Assembly (NCBI RefSeq): GCF_002218085.1
Contig: NZ_BDUC01000003.1
Location: forward strand, 1,036,565-1,100,564
Source of the DNA: Tolypothrix sp. NIES-4075
GTDB lineage: Bacteria; Cyanobacteriota; Cyanobacteriia; Cyanobacteriales; Nostocaceae
Reading direction: 5' to 3'
Length of the DNA stretch: 64,000 nt
The notes under the pieces are model-generated. The model was given only the letters and a program-made list of their open reading frames with translations. It ran no database searches and was not told the origin of the DNA. This document shows positions 57,023 to 64,000 of the stretch, in pieces. The first letter of the stretch is position 1; every line of letters starts with the position of its first letter. The translations under genes were made by a program, and so were the position numbers.

Positions 57023-57600
57023 TACTAAATGCTTTATGTAATTGGTTTCAAGAAGCTATAGCGTTCCTAAGCAACTGAGGTGAGCGCGATTACCTCACCC
57101 CGATAAAGCTGTGCTTTATCTCCCCTCTCCTTAGCAAGGAGAGGGGTTGGGGAGCCAGTGCGTTGCGGAGGTTCCCTCCGTTGTAGCACCTGGCGTGGTG
57201 AGGTTTTAAGATGTACCTCAAGAGACCGGGAACGTTTTTTGCATTCTTTGTACATTCGGTGGAACATTGATGCCCTTAAAATAGGTAGTGTGAGGATTTA
57301 ACCTATGCTGGCAAGATGCCTGCACTACCATTTTTTATTTAGTGGCTTTCACTTACTTCGTTCACCAAATAATTTTAGAATGAAGGTATGAATTTCCGAA
57401 TGAACTAGAATTCCTAACCAGACTAGTAAAAAACTACTGAAGTGATTATGACTATTTTCCTATTTTGGTAATAGTTAATTAGTCAGAACTGCTCTATCGA
57501 TATTAAAAGCAAATTCGTTATAGAGAAGTAAGAGTTATAAACGGGACACCAATCAAGATTCTCTAATTAACTTGAAAGAAGAGCATTTAAAGGGGCTAAT
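57023..57600. other. divergent intergenic region with a palindromic repeat
   Basis: Positions 57089-57206 form a composite palindromic repeat. It begins cctcacc and ends ggtgagg, contains the perfect stem CCCCTCTCCTT-AGC-AAGGAGAGGGG at 57122-57146 (the family hit by the IS at 9583) and gagccagtgcgttgcgg (family of 16918-16961). The rest is AT-rich and should hold promoters for the two divergent flanking genes. Confidence 0.6.
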
Positions 57601-58887
57601 GTGTTGTTTAACTTTTTAATCCCCTCTAAGATTGGGAAAATGTCGCTGGCTTCGTCGAGCCAGCCATTAATGTGGAACACTTCTATGGTTCGCTTGACCT
57701 ACCCATCGTTTCGTCTGTTGCTTTATCTGGAGTGGCTGTTGTTAGCTACGGCAGTATTTATGGAAGTTTTGCTGCCGTTCGAGTTTTCCTGGTCGTTGCT
57801 GCTGCGATTAGGAGCGATCGCTGCTTTCGGCTTGATGGGGTTCCGACTGCCAAGGGTTACGTTGGGAACAAGATTATTTTATACCACTGTGGCATTTGGC
57901 TTGATTTGGCTAGCAGCGACTCAAGACGGCTTATCTACTCGCTCTGTTTTCCTGCTCTGCCTGGTACTGGTGATGCGGAGTTGTCTCATATTTAAGCGAT
58001 CGGGACAGTTGCTTGTTTTAGGCTTATCTCTTTTCTCCTATGGAACACTGCTTTTGTCAAAACCCATTATGCCCCAGAAGTTAAAAGCAGCGGTATGGGA
58101 TTGGCGATTGAGTAATGTGTTGTTGTTTAGTTTGACACTAGTATTTGCTTTATTATTAATTAACGCTTTACTTGCAGAGCGGCAGAGTCGAGAGCAATTG
58201 CAGATTGCCCATCAGGAACTAGAAATTACCCATGAGCAACTGCGTCAGTATGCGCTGCGAATTGAAGACCAGGCAACTTTGCAGGAACGCAACCGAATTG
58301 CCCGCGAAATTCACGATGGACTTGGACACACTTTAGCTGCTCAAACAATTCAGATTAATAACGCTTTATTGTTCTGGCAGTCAAATGACGATAAGGCATT
58401 AACTTTTATTAAACAGGCAAAGCAATTGGGGGCTGAGGCACTGCTAGAAATTCGACGTTCGGTTTCTGTTTTACGTTCAAACCCCTTGCAGGGTCAATCT
58501 CTCGAATCAGCCATTGAAAAGCTGCTGACAAACTTTGAGCAAACTACAGGAATTAAACCCTCCCACAAAATCAATTTACCATTATCCTTACCCACAGAAG
58601 TCAATACAACCCTTTACCGCATTGTGCAAGAATCACTGACGAACATCTATAAACACGCTCAAGCAACGGGTGTCACCGTTGAAGTAGTTTCTCAGGGTGG
58701 GATGATTCATCTGGCGATCGAGGATAATGGAAAAGGGTTTAACCCCACTCAAAATACAACCGGGTTTGGGCTACAAGGGATGCGAGAACGGGCATCGGCA
58801 GTGGGTGGTCAGTTTAATCTCCACAGTCAACTGGGAACAGGTTGCCGCATCTGTGTTTCTTTTCCACCATCGAAAGTGTTGCTATGA
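57601..58887 (+). CDS. sensor histidine kinase, NarL/LiaS (HisKA_3) type
   Basis: A 428-residue membrane kinase. Several hydrophobic helices (~40-200) precede a short coil and the dimerisation/phosphoacceptor motif ERNRIAREIHDGLGHTLA (H238). The ATPase domain has YRIVQESLTNIYKHAQA, DNGKGFNP and TGFGLQGMRER. It phosphorylates the response regulator encoded at 58884, whose ATG overlaps this stop by 4 bases (ATGA). Start GTG 57601 with aaagggg upstream; ATGs at 57640 and 57670 are alternatives. The sensed signal is unknown. Confidence 0.9.
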   Translation: MLFNFLIPSKIGKMSLASSSQPLMWNTSMVRLTYPSFRLLLYLEWLLLATAVFMEVLLPFEFSWSLLLRLGAIAAFGLMGFRLPRVTLGTRLFYTTVAFGLIWLAATQDGLSTRSVFLLCLVLVMRSCLIFKRSGQLLVLGLSLFSYGTLLLSKPIMPQKLKAAVWDWRLSNVLLFSLTLVFALLLINALLAERQSREQLQIAHQELEITHEQLRQYALRIEDQATLQERNRIAREIHDGLGHTLAAQTIQINNALLFWQSNDDKALTFIKQAKQLGAEALLEIRRSVSVLRSNPLQGQSLESAIEKLLTNFEQTTGIKPSHKINLPLSLPTEVNTTLYRIVQESLTNIYKHAQATGVTVEVVSQGGMIHLAIEDNGKGFNPTQNTTGFGLQGMRERASAVGGQFNLHSQLGTGCRICVSFPPSKVLL

Positions 58888-59546
58888 TTAGGATTTTGTT
58901 AGTTGACGATCAGCATATTATTCGTCAGGGACTTAAGAGTATGCTTGAGTCTAATTCAGATATGCTAGCGATCGGTGAGGCGGAGAATGGGCAACGAGCG
59001 CTCGAACTTATACCCACGCTGCAACCTGATATTGTGCTAATGGATATCCGGATGCCGGTGATGGATGGAGTTGCCGCTACTGGTGCGATCGCTCAACAAT
59101 ATCCGGACACTAAGGTTCTTGTTCTCACCACCTTCGATGATGATGAGTACGTTTCCCAAGCGATGCGGGTAGGCGCTAAGGGCTATTTGCTTAAGGACAC
59201 CGAGCCAGATGAACTGGCGCTGGCAATTCGCTCCGTCTACAAAGGACATACCCAACTGGGACCGGGATTGTTTGAAAAAGCACTCATGCCTGTTGCCGCT
59301 CCTGCTCCCTCCCTTGAACCACCCCCAGAATTGGCGCAACTTACACCCAGAGAGTTGGATGTATTGCATTTAATTGCCTCTGGAGCCAATAACCGTGAAA
59401 TTGCTCAATCGCTTTTTCTCTCAGAAAATACCGTTAAGAACTATGTAACTAATATTCTCAGTCGCTTAAACTTGCGCGATCGCACTCAGGCAGCCCTGCT
59501 TGCTCATTCTCTGTTCGGTGGTGTTAACAAATCTATATCCAGTTAA
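58884..59546 (+). CDS. NarL/FixJ-type response regulator
   Basis: A 220-residue regulator. The receiver domain has D54 as phosphoacceptor (LMDIRMPVMDG), the acidic pair DD near residue 8 and the switch Lys in YLLKDTEPDELA. A proline-rich linker (PVAAPAPSLEPPPELAQ) leads to a LuxR-type helix-turn-helix LTPRELDVLHLIASGANN with LSENTVKNYVTNILSRL. Partner of the kinase just upstream. It probably activates or represses its own locus or neighbours; the target is not visible. Confidence 0.94.
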   Translation: MIRILLVDDQHIIRQGLKSMLESNSDMLAIGEAENGQRALELIPTLQPDIVLMDIRMPVMDGVAATGAIAQQYPDTKVLVLTTFDDDEYVSQAMRVGAKGYLLKDTEPDELALAIRSVYKGHTQLGPGLFEKALMPVAAPAPSLEPPPELAQLTPRELDVLHLIASGANNREIAQSLFLSENTVKNYVTNILSRLNLRDRTQAALLAHSLFGGVNKSISS

Positions 59547-60117
59547 GCCGGGACAGCTTGTAAAGGCGGAACGTCCATTTGTTGCCTTTAATGGTTTGGA
59601 AGTATCGTTTCCGTATCCCTAACAGTGTTTTTGTTTGGGTGTCTACCTCGCCAATGCATTTTCTACTGAGAGTATCCTGGGCCAAAGCCATATTTGACAC
59701 TGTTTTGCACAAGCGATCGCATCCTTCGCTCCTTGCATATCTCCTTGCGCCTGACGTACACGCGCCAAGGAACGTAGTGATACTCCGGTTACGCGAGCGA
59801 TCGCAGAATCAGGATAAGCGTTCGAGTAAGAGTTTATCGATTAAATTTCAGAGACTTCAATTGATAAAGCTCCCTGGCGATGCCTGCGGCGGCAAGCTAC
59901 GCAATATTGAAAGTGGTTTATCAAGCCCAAGCGCGTAAATCAGCGGAATCACCGCTCATTTGACACCGAAACCGCTACTTTTGATCTCGTTGACAAAAGT
60001 TTGTGGGGAATTGACTTTTTTGGTTGATTACTTTGTCCTGATGTCACATACTCGATTGCGAGATTGATGGTATTTTATTTTTGCACAAACTCCTTTATCC
60101 CAATCGCGATACAAGCT
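59547..60117. other. intergenic region with possible TPR-like remnant
   Basis: On the minus strand around 59700-59830 a frame reads AYPDSAIARVTGV, then SLARVRQAQGDMQGAKDAIA, like a scrap of a tetratricopeptide-repeat protein; nothing continuous flanks it. HIP1 sites are present. No intact gene is seen. Confidence 0.35.
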
Positions 60118-60756
60118 ATGACACTCAATTTATATTTACTGCGACATGGAGAAACTACTTTTAGTCAAAGTGGTAATTTTTGCGGTGAAACTGATGCGGA
60201 GTTGACATCTTATGGGATGCAGATGGCATCCGGTTTTGCCGATGTTTATCAAAAATTGAAGTGGGAGGCTGTTTATGTTAGCCCGATGAAGCGCACAATT
60301 GCAACTGCCAAGCCATTTTGTGATGCTATCGGTATGGATATGCAGTTGCGTTCAGGACTTAGAGAAGGTAGTTACGGCGAATGGGAAACGAAGAGTAAAT
60401 CGTTTGCCCAAGAGAATTACGCAGAAAACTATGTAAAATGGTTGACAGAACCCGCTTGGAATGCACCACTAGGTGGAGAAACTGCGGTAGATATTGCTAA
60501 CCGTTCTATGCCTGTAATTGCTGAAATTCAAGAAAAACATCTAGCCGGTAATGTTTTAGTAGTTTCCCATAAAGCCACGATTCGGATTATGCTTTGCAGT
60601 TTACTGGGAATTGATTTGGGACGCTATCGCTATCGGGTGAATATTTTGGTCGCGTCGGTAAGTATGGTTAAATTTGACGTTAATGGTCCTTTGTTAGAAA
60701 TATTAGGCGATCGCCATCATATACCCGATCGTATTCGCTCTCGTCCGGGAACATAA
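60118..60756 (+). CDS. histidine phosphatase family (phosphoglycerate-mutase-like) protein
   Basis: A 212-residue protein beginning MTLNLYLLRHGETTFSQ, with catalytic H10 in LLRHGE, EGSYGEWETK at about residue 84 and the second His in VVSHKATIRIML near residue 152. These enzymes remove phosphate from metabolites or act as phosphoglycerate mutases. The frame is open upstream to 60064, but the ATG at 60118 starts the family fold directly. Monocistronic as seen; the substrate cannot be named. Confidence 0.9.
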   Translation: MTLNLYLLRHGETTFSQSGNFCGETDAELTSYGMQMASGFADVYQKLKWEAVYVSPMKRTIATAKPFCDAIGMDMQLRSGLREGSYGEWETKSKSFAQENYAENYVKWLTEPAWNAPLGGETAVDIANRSMPVIAEIQEKHLAGNVLVVSHKATIRIMLCSLLGIDLGRYRYRVNILVASVSMVKFDVNGPLLEILGDRHHIPDRIRSRPGT

Positions 60757-60778
60757 TAGGCATTTTTCAATTAGTTCT

Positions 60779-61060
60779 GTGAGTCAAGATTGGGTGGGCT
60801 GGGCGATGTCTGCGACGGGCTGTTCGGTGACGCTTGGGGTTTCCTCTCTACCAGACGCAAAGACAAGTCTAAGCAAAGTCCTGAAACTCACGCTCATGAT
60901 GGCGTGGCGTTGGCTGCAAGCAACTTTGTCCGATTTGAGAAGTTTCAAAACAAATCAAGTCGTGGTCATCATTGGGTGGGAAAAGTTGCAGTTACATCAG
61001 CACCGTTTGCCCTGTTCACTCCCTCCAGTTTTAAACAATTCAGTAAAGCTAATAAGGGAA
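60779..61060 (+). pseudogene. RRXRR/RuvC-like (IsrB/IscB-type) C-terminal fragment
   Basis: In the frame starting 60790 the peptide reads GDAWGFLSTRRKDKSKQSPE, then THAHDGVALAASNFV and GHHWVGKVAVTSAPFALF, which I recognise as the RuvC-III end (H-D pair) and tail of cyanobacterial RRXRR proteins, relatives of IscB/IsrB RNA-guided nucleases. The N-terminal RuvC parts are missing, and the sequence breaks off near 61060 into an ICMT-like fragment on the other strand. Assignment is from memory of the motif. Confidence 0.4.
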
Positions 61061-61271
61061 TGAAGGCAATTAAACCCAGGAATGTCGCGATCAGTAAGCT
61101 GGCGAGAATTTTGTCAGCAAGGGGTTGTGACTCTTGAATCGGTGGTTTGAGGCGTTCCTTAAATAAATCGTCATCCTCTCGGAAAACACCAATCATCGTC
61201 GCCACAGTGCCAACAACGACAACACCGAGAAACACCCAGGCACGCCACCAGTTTAACGTCCCTGCTGGCAA
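61060..61271 (-). pseudogene. isoprenylcysteine methyltransferase-like (ICMT) N-terminal fragment
   Basis: The minus strand encodes PAGTLNWWRAWVFLGVVVV and, further on, ERLKPPIQESQPLADKILA and LGLIAFIPL, text typical of the first part of bacterial ICMT-family membrane methyltransferases. After about residue 72 it switches to unrelated sequence, and its upstream end touches the phage-like operon. Both catalytic C-terminal helices and the true start are gone. Confidence 0.5.
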
Positions 61272-61444
61272 GAATCCCCACGCTTATTAGCCTCTGGGAG
61301 CAATTGGCCCAAGTATCCGCCTACGCCGACTTTCGCCAAATCTCCAAATGTTGGGCGAAAGTTATGGTCTGCGATCGCCAACACCAAAGCACCAATTACC
61401 AAAATAATTACAACTACAGACCTAACGGTAATGCGTGACAACAT
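61253..61444 (-). CDS. small holin-like membrane protein
   Basis: A 63-residue protein from the ATG at 61444 (MLSRITVRSVVVIILVIG), preceded by gatgagag. One clear membrane helix (~6-24) and a second weak hydrophobic part (VGVGGYLGQLL). Small size and place after a phage-like fibre gene suggest a holin or related phage membrane protein. Its end abuts the ICMT-like fragment. Low-complexity tail KRGDSCQQGR may be junction sequence. Confidence 0.45.
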   Translation of the reverse strand: MLSRITVRSVVVIILVIGALVLAIADHNFRPTFGDLAKVGVGGYLGQLLPEANKRGDSCQQGR

Positions 61445-61445
61445 T

Positions 61446-61754
61446 TTAACTCTCATCCAATTTAGGCTTGTGGTTAAGTGCTGCTCTTAGTTCTTTAATG
61501 TCCCCTAAAAGCCTGATTTTTACGTGGTCAATTTGTTCCTCATTAGCGTGCAATAAATAGTCCACTTGCTCTTTACGTTCTGCGTAAATTGCAACGTGCA
61601 GTGCGAAACTTCGCTCAAGAGAATTTATGCGATCACTAACCCTTCTTTCTGAATTGTCAATAGCATCATAAATCGCAGCTTCTATTTGAAAAACCCGGTA
61701 CAGGACTGCAATCAGCGCCGTCAGTCCCACAAGAATATCAATATAGTCTTTCAT
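61446..61754 (-). CDS. small phage-like membrane/coil protein
   Basis: A 102-residue protein: one N-terminal membrane helix (IDILVGLTALIAVLYRVF), then a coiled helix (SERRVSDRINSLERSFALHV and HANEEQIDHVKIRLL). This single-helix-plus-coil build is common among accessory lysis or tail-linked proteins of phages. The stop nearly coincides with the next start, so the genes are coupled. Function unproven. Confidence 0.45.
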   Translation of the reverse strand: MKDYIDILVGLTALIAVLYRVFQIEAAIYDAIDNSERRVSDRINSLERSFALHVAIYAERKEQVDYLLHANEEQIDHVKIRLLGDIKELRAALNHKPKLDES

Positions 61755-61764
61755 AGAAAAACTT

Positions 61765-62322
61765 TTAATTTAAGCCAAAAATAAAGTTCAACCCTAACCC
61801 GATATTGTTACCAGAAATAAGTTTTACAGATCCATTTGAATCAATTTGTAAACGAGAGTATCCGTTAGATGCCCACGTTATAAAGTACATCGTTGCTGAC
61901 GGTCTATAGCCTACGGGTAACGTAGCCACTACCTCATTAACAACCACAGTGGTAGATTTTTTAATAGTTCCCCTTACTTCAATTAAAGAGCCAACAAGGT
62001 TACGACATTGGGCGCTAACGTAGCCAGTTCCGTAATTTGACCAACTTGAAGCTAAGGGTATGTCAAGCCATGTTTCAGGCGGGTGGGTGTGGTCAATAGC
62101 TGCTTTTGCATTTAAGGCTATTTGTAATCCTTCAACTTGCGCGATCGCGTGCTGATGGTCGAGCGGTGCTGAATCTCCCTTGTCACCTTTAAGACCCTGG
62201 ATACCTTGCGCTCCGGTGTCTCCCTTGTCTCCTTTGTCCCCCTTCACGCCCTGGATACCTTGCGCTCCGGTTGTCCCGGTGTCTCCCTTAGCTCCTTGAC
62301 TTCCCTTGACAAATAAAGCCAT
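61765..62322 (-). CDS. collagen-like phage tail fibre-type protein
   Basis: A 185-residue protein whose residues ~5-50 are Gly-X-Y repeats (GAKGDTGTTGAQGIQG, GVKGDKGDKGDTGAQG). A segment with DHQHAIAQVEGLQIALNAKA, a typical hinge of phage tail fibres, follows, then a beta-rich C-terminal domain. Such trimeric fibres bind host surfaces. It starts directly at the stop of the upstream small gene. Confidence 0.7.
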   Translation of the reverse strand: MALFVKGSQGAKGDTGTTGAQGIQGVKGDKGDKGDTGAQGIQGLKGDKGDSAPLDHQHAIAQVEGLQIALNAKAAIDHTHPPETWLDIPLASSWSNYGTGYVSAQCRNLVGSLIEVRGTIKKSTTVVVNEVVATLPVGYRPSATMYFITWASNGYSRLQIDSNGSVKLISGNNIGLGLNFIFGLN

Positions 62323-62658
62323 TTAAAAACCAGAAAAATCTCTAAAAACTAACAAAGTACTTCCTTCAAGCGCTTTCGCATAAATTTGTTTAGTATAAAT
62401 TGCCGACGGAAATTCATAATAAGCTCCAGGAGATAAACTAACCATACACTCAGGTGCTTGTATATCTGCAACCAAGTCAATTAAAGCGGTATTTCCTCCA
62501 ACATTAATTATGGTCAGCGCGGATCTGTTTAAATTAATGCCTACTAATTCTATTGTTGTGGTGTCGTCTATCTCAGCCCCTTGTCCGCCAAAAACGTTCG
62601 ACCTAGCAATAGGAAAAGAAATATCTGTCGTTTGATTTGATGGATTAGATAAAGGCAT
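62323..62658 (-). CDS. small phage-like protein of unknown function
   Basis: A 111-residue beta-rich protein (MPLSNPSNQTTDISFPIARS). LVADIQAPECMVSLSPGAYYEFP near the middle parallels the text NIEAVEVFSGGYYEMPF of the next gene upstream, so the two may share a fold (a short repeated beta module with GxYYExP). Likely a baseplate or fibre accessory piece by position. No named family. Confidence 0.5.
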   Translation of the reverse strand: MPLSNPSNQTTDISFPIARSNVFGGQGAEIDDTTTIELVGINLNRSALTIINVGGNTALIDLVADIQAPECMVSLSPGAYYEFPSAIYTKQIYAKALEGSTLLVFRDFSGF

Positions 62659-62690
62659 ATTTTGTTCTCAAAAACTAAAATTGGCGTCGG

Positions 62691-63284
62691 CTAAACAAAT
62701 TCTCTAACTATTGCTATTCCTTGCGTTGCGTTACCCCACCGACCGTAAACAATGCCTGTATAACCAAAGGGCATTTCGTAGTATCCCCCTGAAAAAACTT
62801 CTACTGCTTCAATATTATTTTGTGCTTCTGTTTCAAAGTCGATATATAAAACGCTATCAGACTTGTTTAAAAATGTCGCACCTAAACGGCTAGGATTAGC
62901 GGCTAACAAAATAACAGACTCAGTAGATGCTTGGATATTGAAAGGTATTACAGTCTTAGTTTTGGGTATTAGCTTTAAAATTTTGACTGTAGTTCTTCCC
63001 AGATAATAATTTGGATAAAAAAGTAATTGAAATCGTCCTTTTTGAGGAAATTCAATCTCTTGGTTTCCAATTTGTAATACCTGGGAGCTAGCAATCAACT
63101 TGCCAGGATAATCTATTAATGACTGGTCAATCCTCCCTAAACTTTTATAGCTTTTTGAAGTTTTGATTTCAGCAGTAATAATTAAACTGGCATCGTTGTT
63201 AAACAAATAAGGAATAATTACAAATTCAACTTTTTTTAAATCAAATCTGTACTCATTTTTAAAAACTAGTTGTGTCTGAATCAC
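62691..63284 (-). CDS. phage-like protein of unknown function
   Basis: A 197-residue protein, beta-rich, no membrane helix. Near residue 163 VEVFSGGYYEMPFGYTG resembles the GAYYEFP text of the next downstream protein. The ATG overlaps the stop of the preceding gene by 4 bases (63281-63284), a coupled pair. Phage structural or fibre-linked role inferred only from position. Confidence 0.5.
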   Translation of the reverse strand: MIQTQLVFKNEYRFDLKKVEFVIIPYLFNNDASLIITAEIKTSKSYKSLGRIDQSLIDYPGKLIASSQVLQIGNQEIEFPQKGRFQLLFYPNYYLGRTTVKILKLIPKTKTVIPFNIQASTESVILLAANPSRLGATFLNKSDSVLYIDFETEAQNNIEAVEVFSGGYYEMPFGYTGIVYGRWGNATQGIAIVREFV

Positions 63285-63703
63285 TTATTCTCAAGAGAGT
63301 AAGTGCGCCCGTTTGGGCTAACAAAACCGGTTGGTTTTTTCTGAGCAGTTCTCAAAAAATTTTTGATGTCGCTAATATTTGCACTAGCAGGTACTGGAAC
63401 ACTTAAATACTTTACAGATACGCCTTTTTTTGCAGCGGTAGAGCTGTTAGTTCCTGGTAAAGGAACTTGAACACGTTTTGCGCCAAAAGAACCACGTACT
63501 GAAACTGTTCCGGCTTTCCCACCCTTTTGATTTTTACTAGTTTTGCGCGGTACAGTTGCATTAGGAACAGTTTTAAATCCTAGTTTTTCAGCAACGGATC
63601 TTAGCATGTAAACGTATTGAGATTTTGCGCCGGCGCCTTGTCCTGTTCCCGACTTAAACAAAACAGTAGCGCGTGGTCCCCTTTTTTTGCTTTGAGTTGC
63701 CAT
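63281..63703 (-). CDS. basic phage-like protein of unknown function
   Basis: A 140-residue, Lys/Arg-rich protein (MATQSKKRGPRATVLFKSGT) with low hydrophobicity. It could be DNA-binding or a structural chaperone, but no motif settles this. The 4-base overlap with the next gene and short gap to the partial gene upstream show an operon. Confidence 0.5.
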   Translation of the reverse strand: MATQSKKRGPRATVLFKSGTGQGAGAKSQYVYMLRSVAEKLGFKTVPNATVPRKTSKNQKGGKAGTVSVRGSFGAKRVQVPLPGTNSSTAAKKGVSVKYLSVPVPASANISDIKNFLRTAQKKPTGFVSPNGRTYSLENK

Positions 63704-63735
63704 ATTACTTTTTTATCAGCTTAGTTTTTCTTGCA

Positions 63736-64000
63736 TTAGAGATAATCAATTGCGTGAATTGTCACGTCCCCATTAGCAGCTGCTAAGGTTGTAAAAGGCA
63801 AATTAGCTGATATAACAGCGCTACCAGTTTCGGCATCAAATTGAATTTGTATGTTATTTGGCTGGTTTTCAGTTGGGACAACTGCTTTCTCGACAGCAGC
63901 TAAAAAACTAGCGGCTTCTAGTAATGCTTCTGGTAGGGTATCAGAATTTAGATCACCGCCCCCACCGTTAAAAGCTGAATAAGTTGAACCGAGATAATCA
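63736..64000 (-). CDS. phage-like protein, start beyond window edge
   Basis: The minus-strand frame is open from the right edge to TAA at 63736-63738 and ends ANGDVTIHAIDYL. The visible 87 residues (AFNGGGGDLNSDTLPEALLE and similar) show no known motif. It is the first visible gene of the phage-like operon. Confidence 0.55.
   Translation of the reverse strand, partial: DYLGSTYSAFNGGGGDLNSDTLPEALLEAASFLAAVEKAVVPTENQPNNIQIQFDAETGSAVISANLPFTTLAAANGDVTIHAIDYL

Noticed and set aside
59579..59938. 119-codon plus-strand frame after the response regulator
   Set aside because: Contains HIP1 sites and no motif; the opposite strand shows a scrap of TPR-like text instead.

Overview
The window looks like chromosome from a filamentous-type cyanobacterium. 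The HIP1 octamer gcgatcgc occurs many times, one protein carries a chlorophyll-binding CP43/IsiA-type domain, and the gene families (NHLM-type peptide export, Uma2, caspase-like and IS4/IS630/IS5 debris, simple heptamer repeats between genes) are typical of large cyanobacterial genomes. No rRNA, tRNA or CRISPR array was seen. Everything here comes from reading the sequence; no database search was run.

Layout. 1-4.6 kb: end of an exopolysaccharide block (O-antigen ligase-like end, GT4 glycosyltransferase, WecG/TagA glycosyltransferase, secreted GH10 glycanase). 4.7-9.5 kb: HlyD-type adaptor and C39 peptidase-ABC exporter of the NHLM bacteriocin type, separated by broken MauE/DoxX-like and Uma2 fragments. 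9.5-11.9 kb: mobile-element graveyard holding an internally deleted IS4-type element with perfect 30-bp ends and 11-bp target duplication, an IS630 remnant and a GIY-YIG-like scrap. 11.9-16 kb: dnaK, an acetoacetate decarboxylase family gene and rnz. 16-17 kb: glycosyltransferase and ABC exporter remnants joined head on.

18.4-34.7 kb is the most distinctive block. On the plus strand lie a small Tat-type secreted protein, an MBOAT acyltransferase, a single protein fusing a fatty-acyl-AMP ligase, carrier protein, membrane anchor and SGNH-like domain (the parts of DltA, DltC and DltD beside a DltB-like MBOAT), and a GMC oxidoreductase. Facing them on the minus strand are a PAPS-type sulfotransferase, a GT39-like membrane glycosyltransferase, a CP43/IsiA-like antenna domain fused to a complete MFS transporter, a methyltransferase, a nucleotidyltransferase, a DegT aminotransferase, a MoaA-like radical SAM enzyme and APS kinase. 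The APS kinase and sulfotransferase form a plausible PAPS supply-and-use pair. The block could build and export a sulfated, acylated glycan or lipid, but the product is unknown. A Wzc-type polysaccharide co-polymerase/kinase follows at 35.4 kb.

37.7-43.6 kb: an RTX-type protein with near-identical 600-bp internal repeats, transposase and caspase fragments, and a secreted alkaline phosphatase. 44-57 kb: an RND efflux set (adaptor plus permease, then a second permease) interrupted by a two-gene cassette that resembles a toxin/immunity pair, then a group 2-type sigma factor, a membrane protein, a C-terminal processing protease and a small lipoprotein. 57.6-60.8 kb: a NarL-type two-component pair and a histidine phosphatase. 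60.8-64 kb: a junction where a RuvC/RRXRR-like fragment, an isoprenylcysteine methyltransferase-like fragment and a minus-strand phage-like operon (holin-like proteins, collagen-like fibre, small structural-type proteins) meet. The phage-like operon runs off the right edge.
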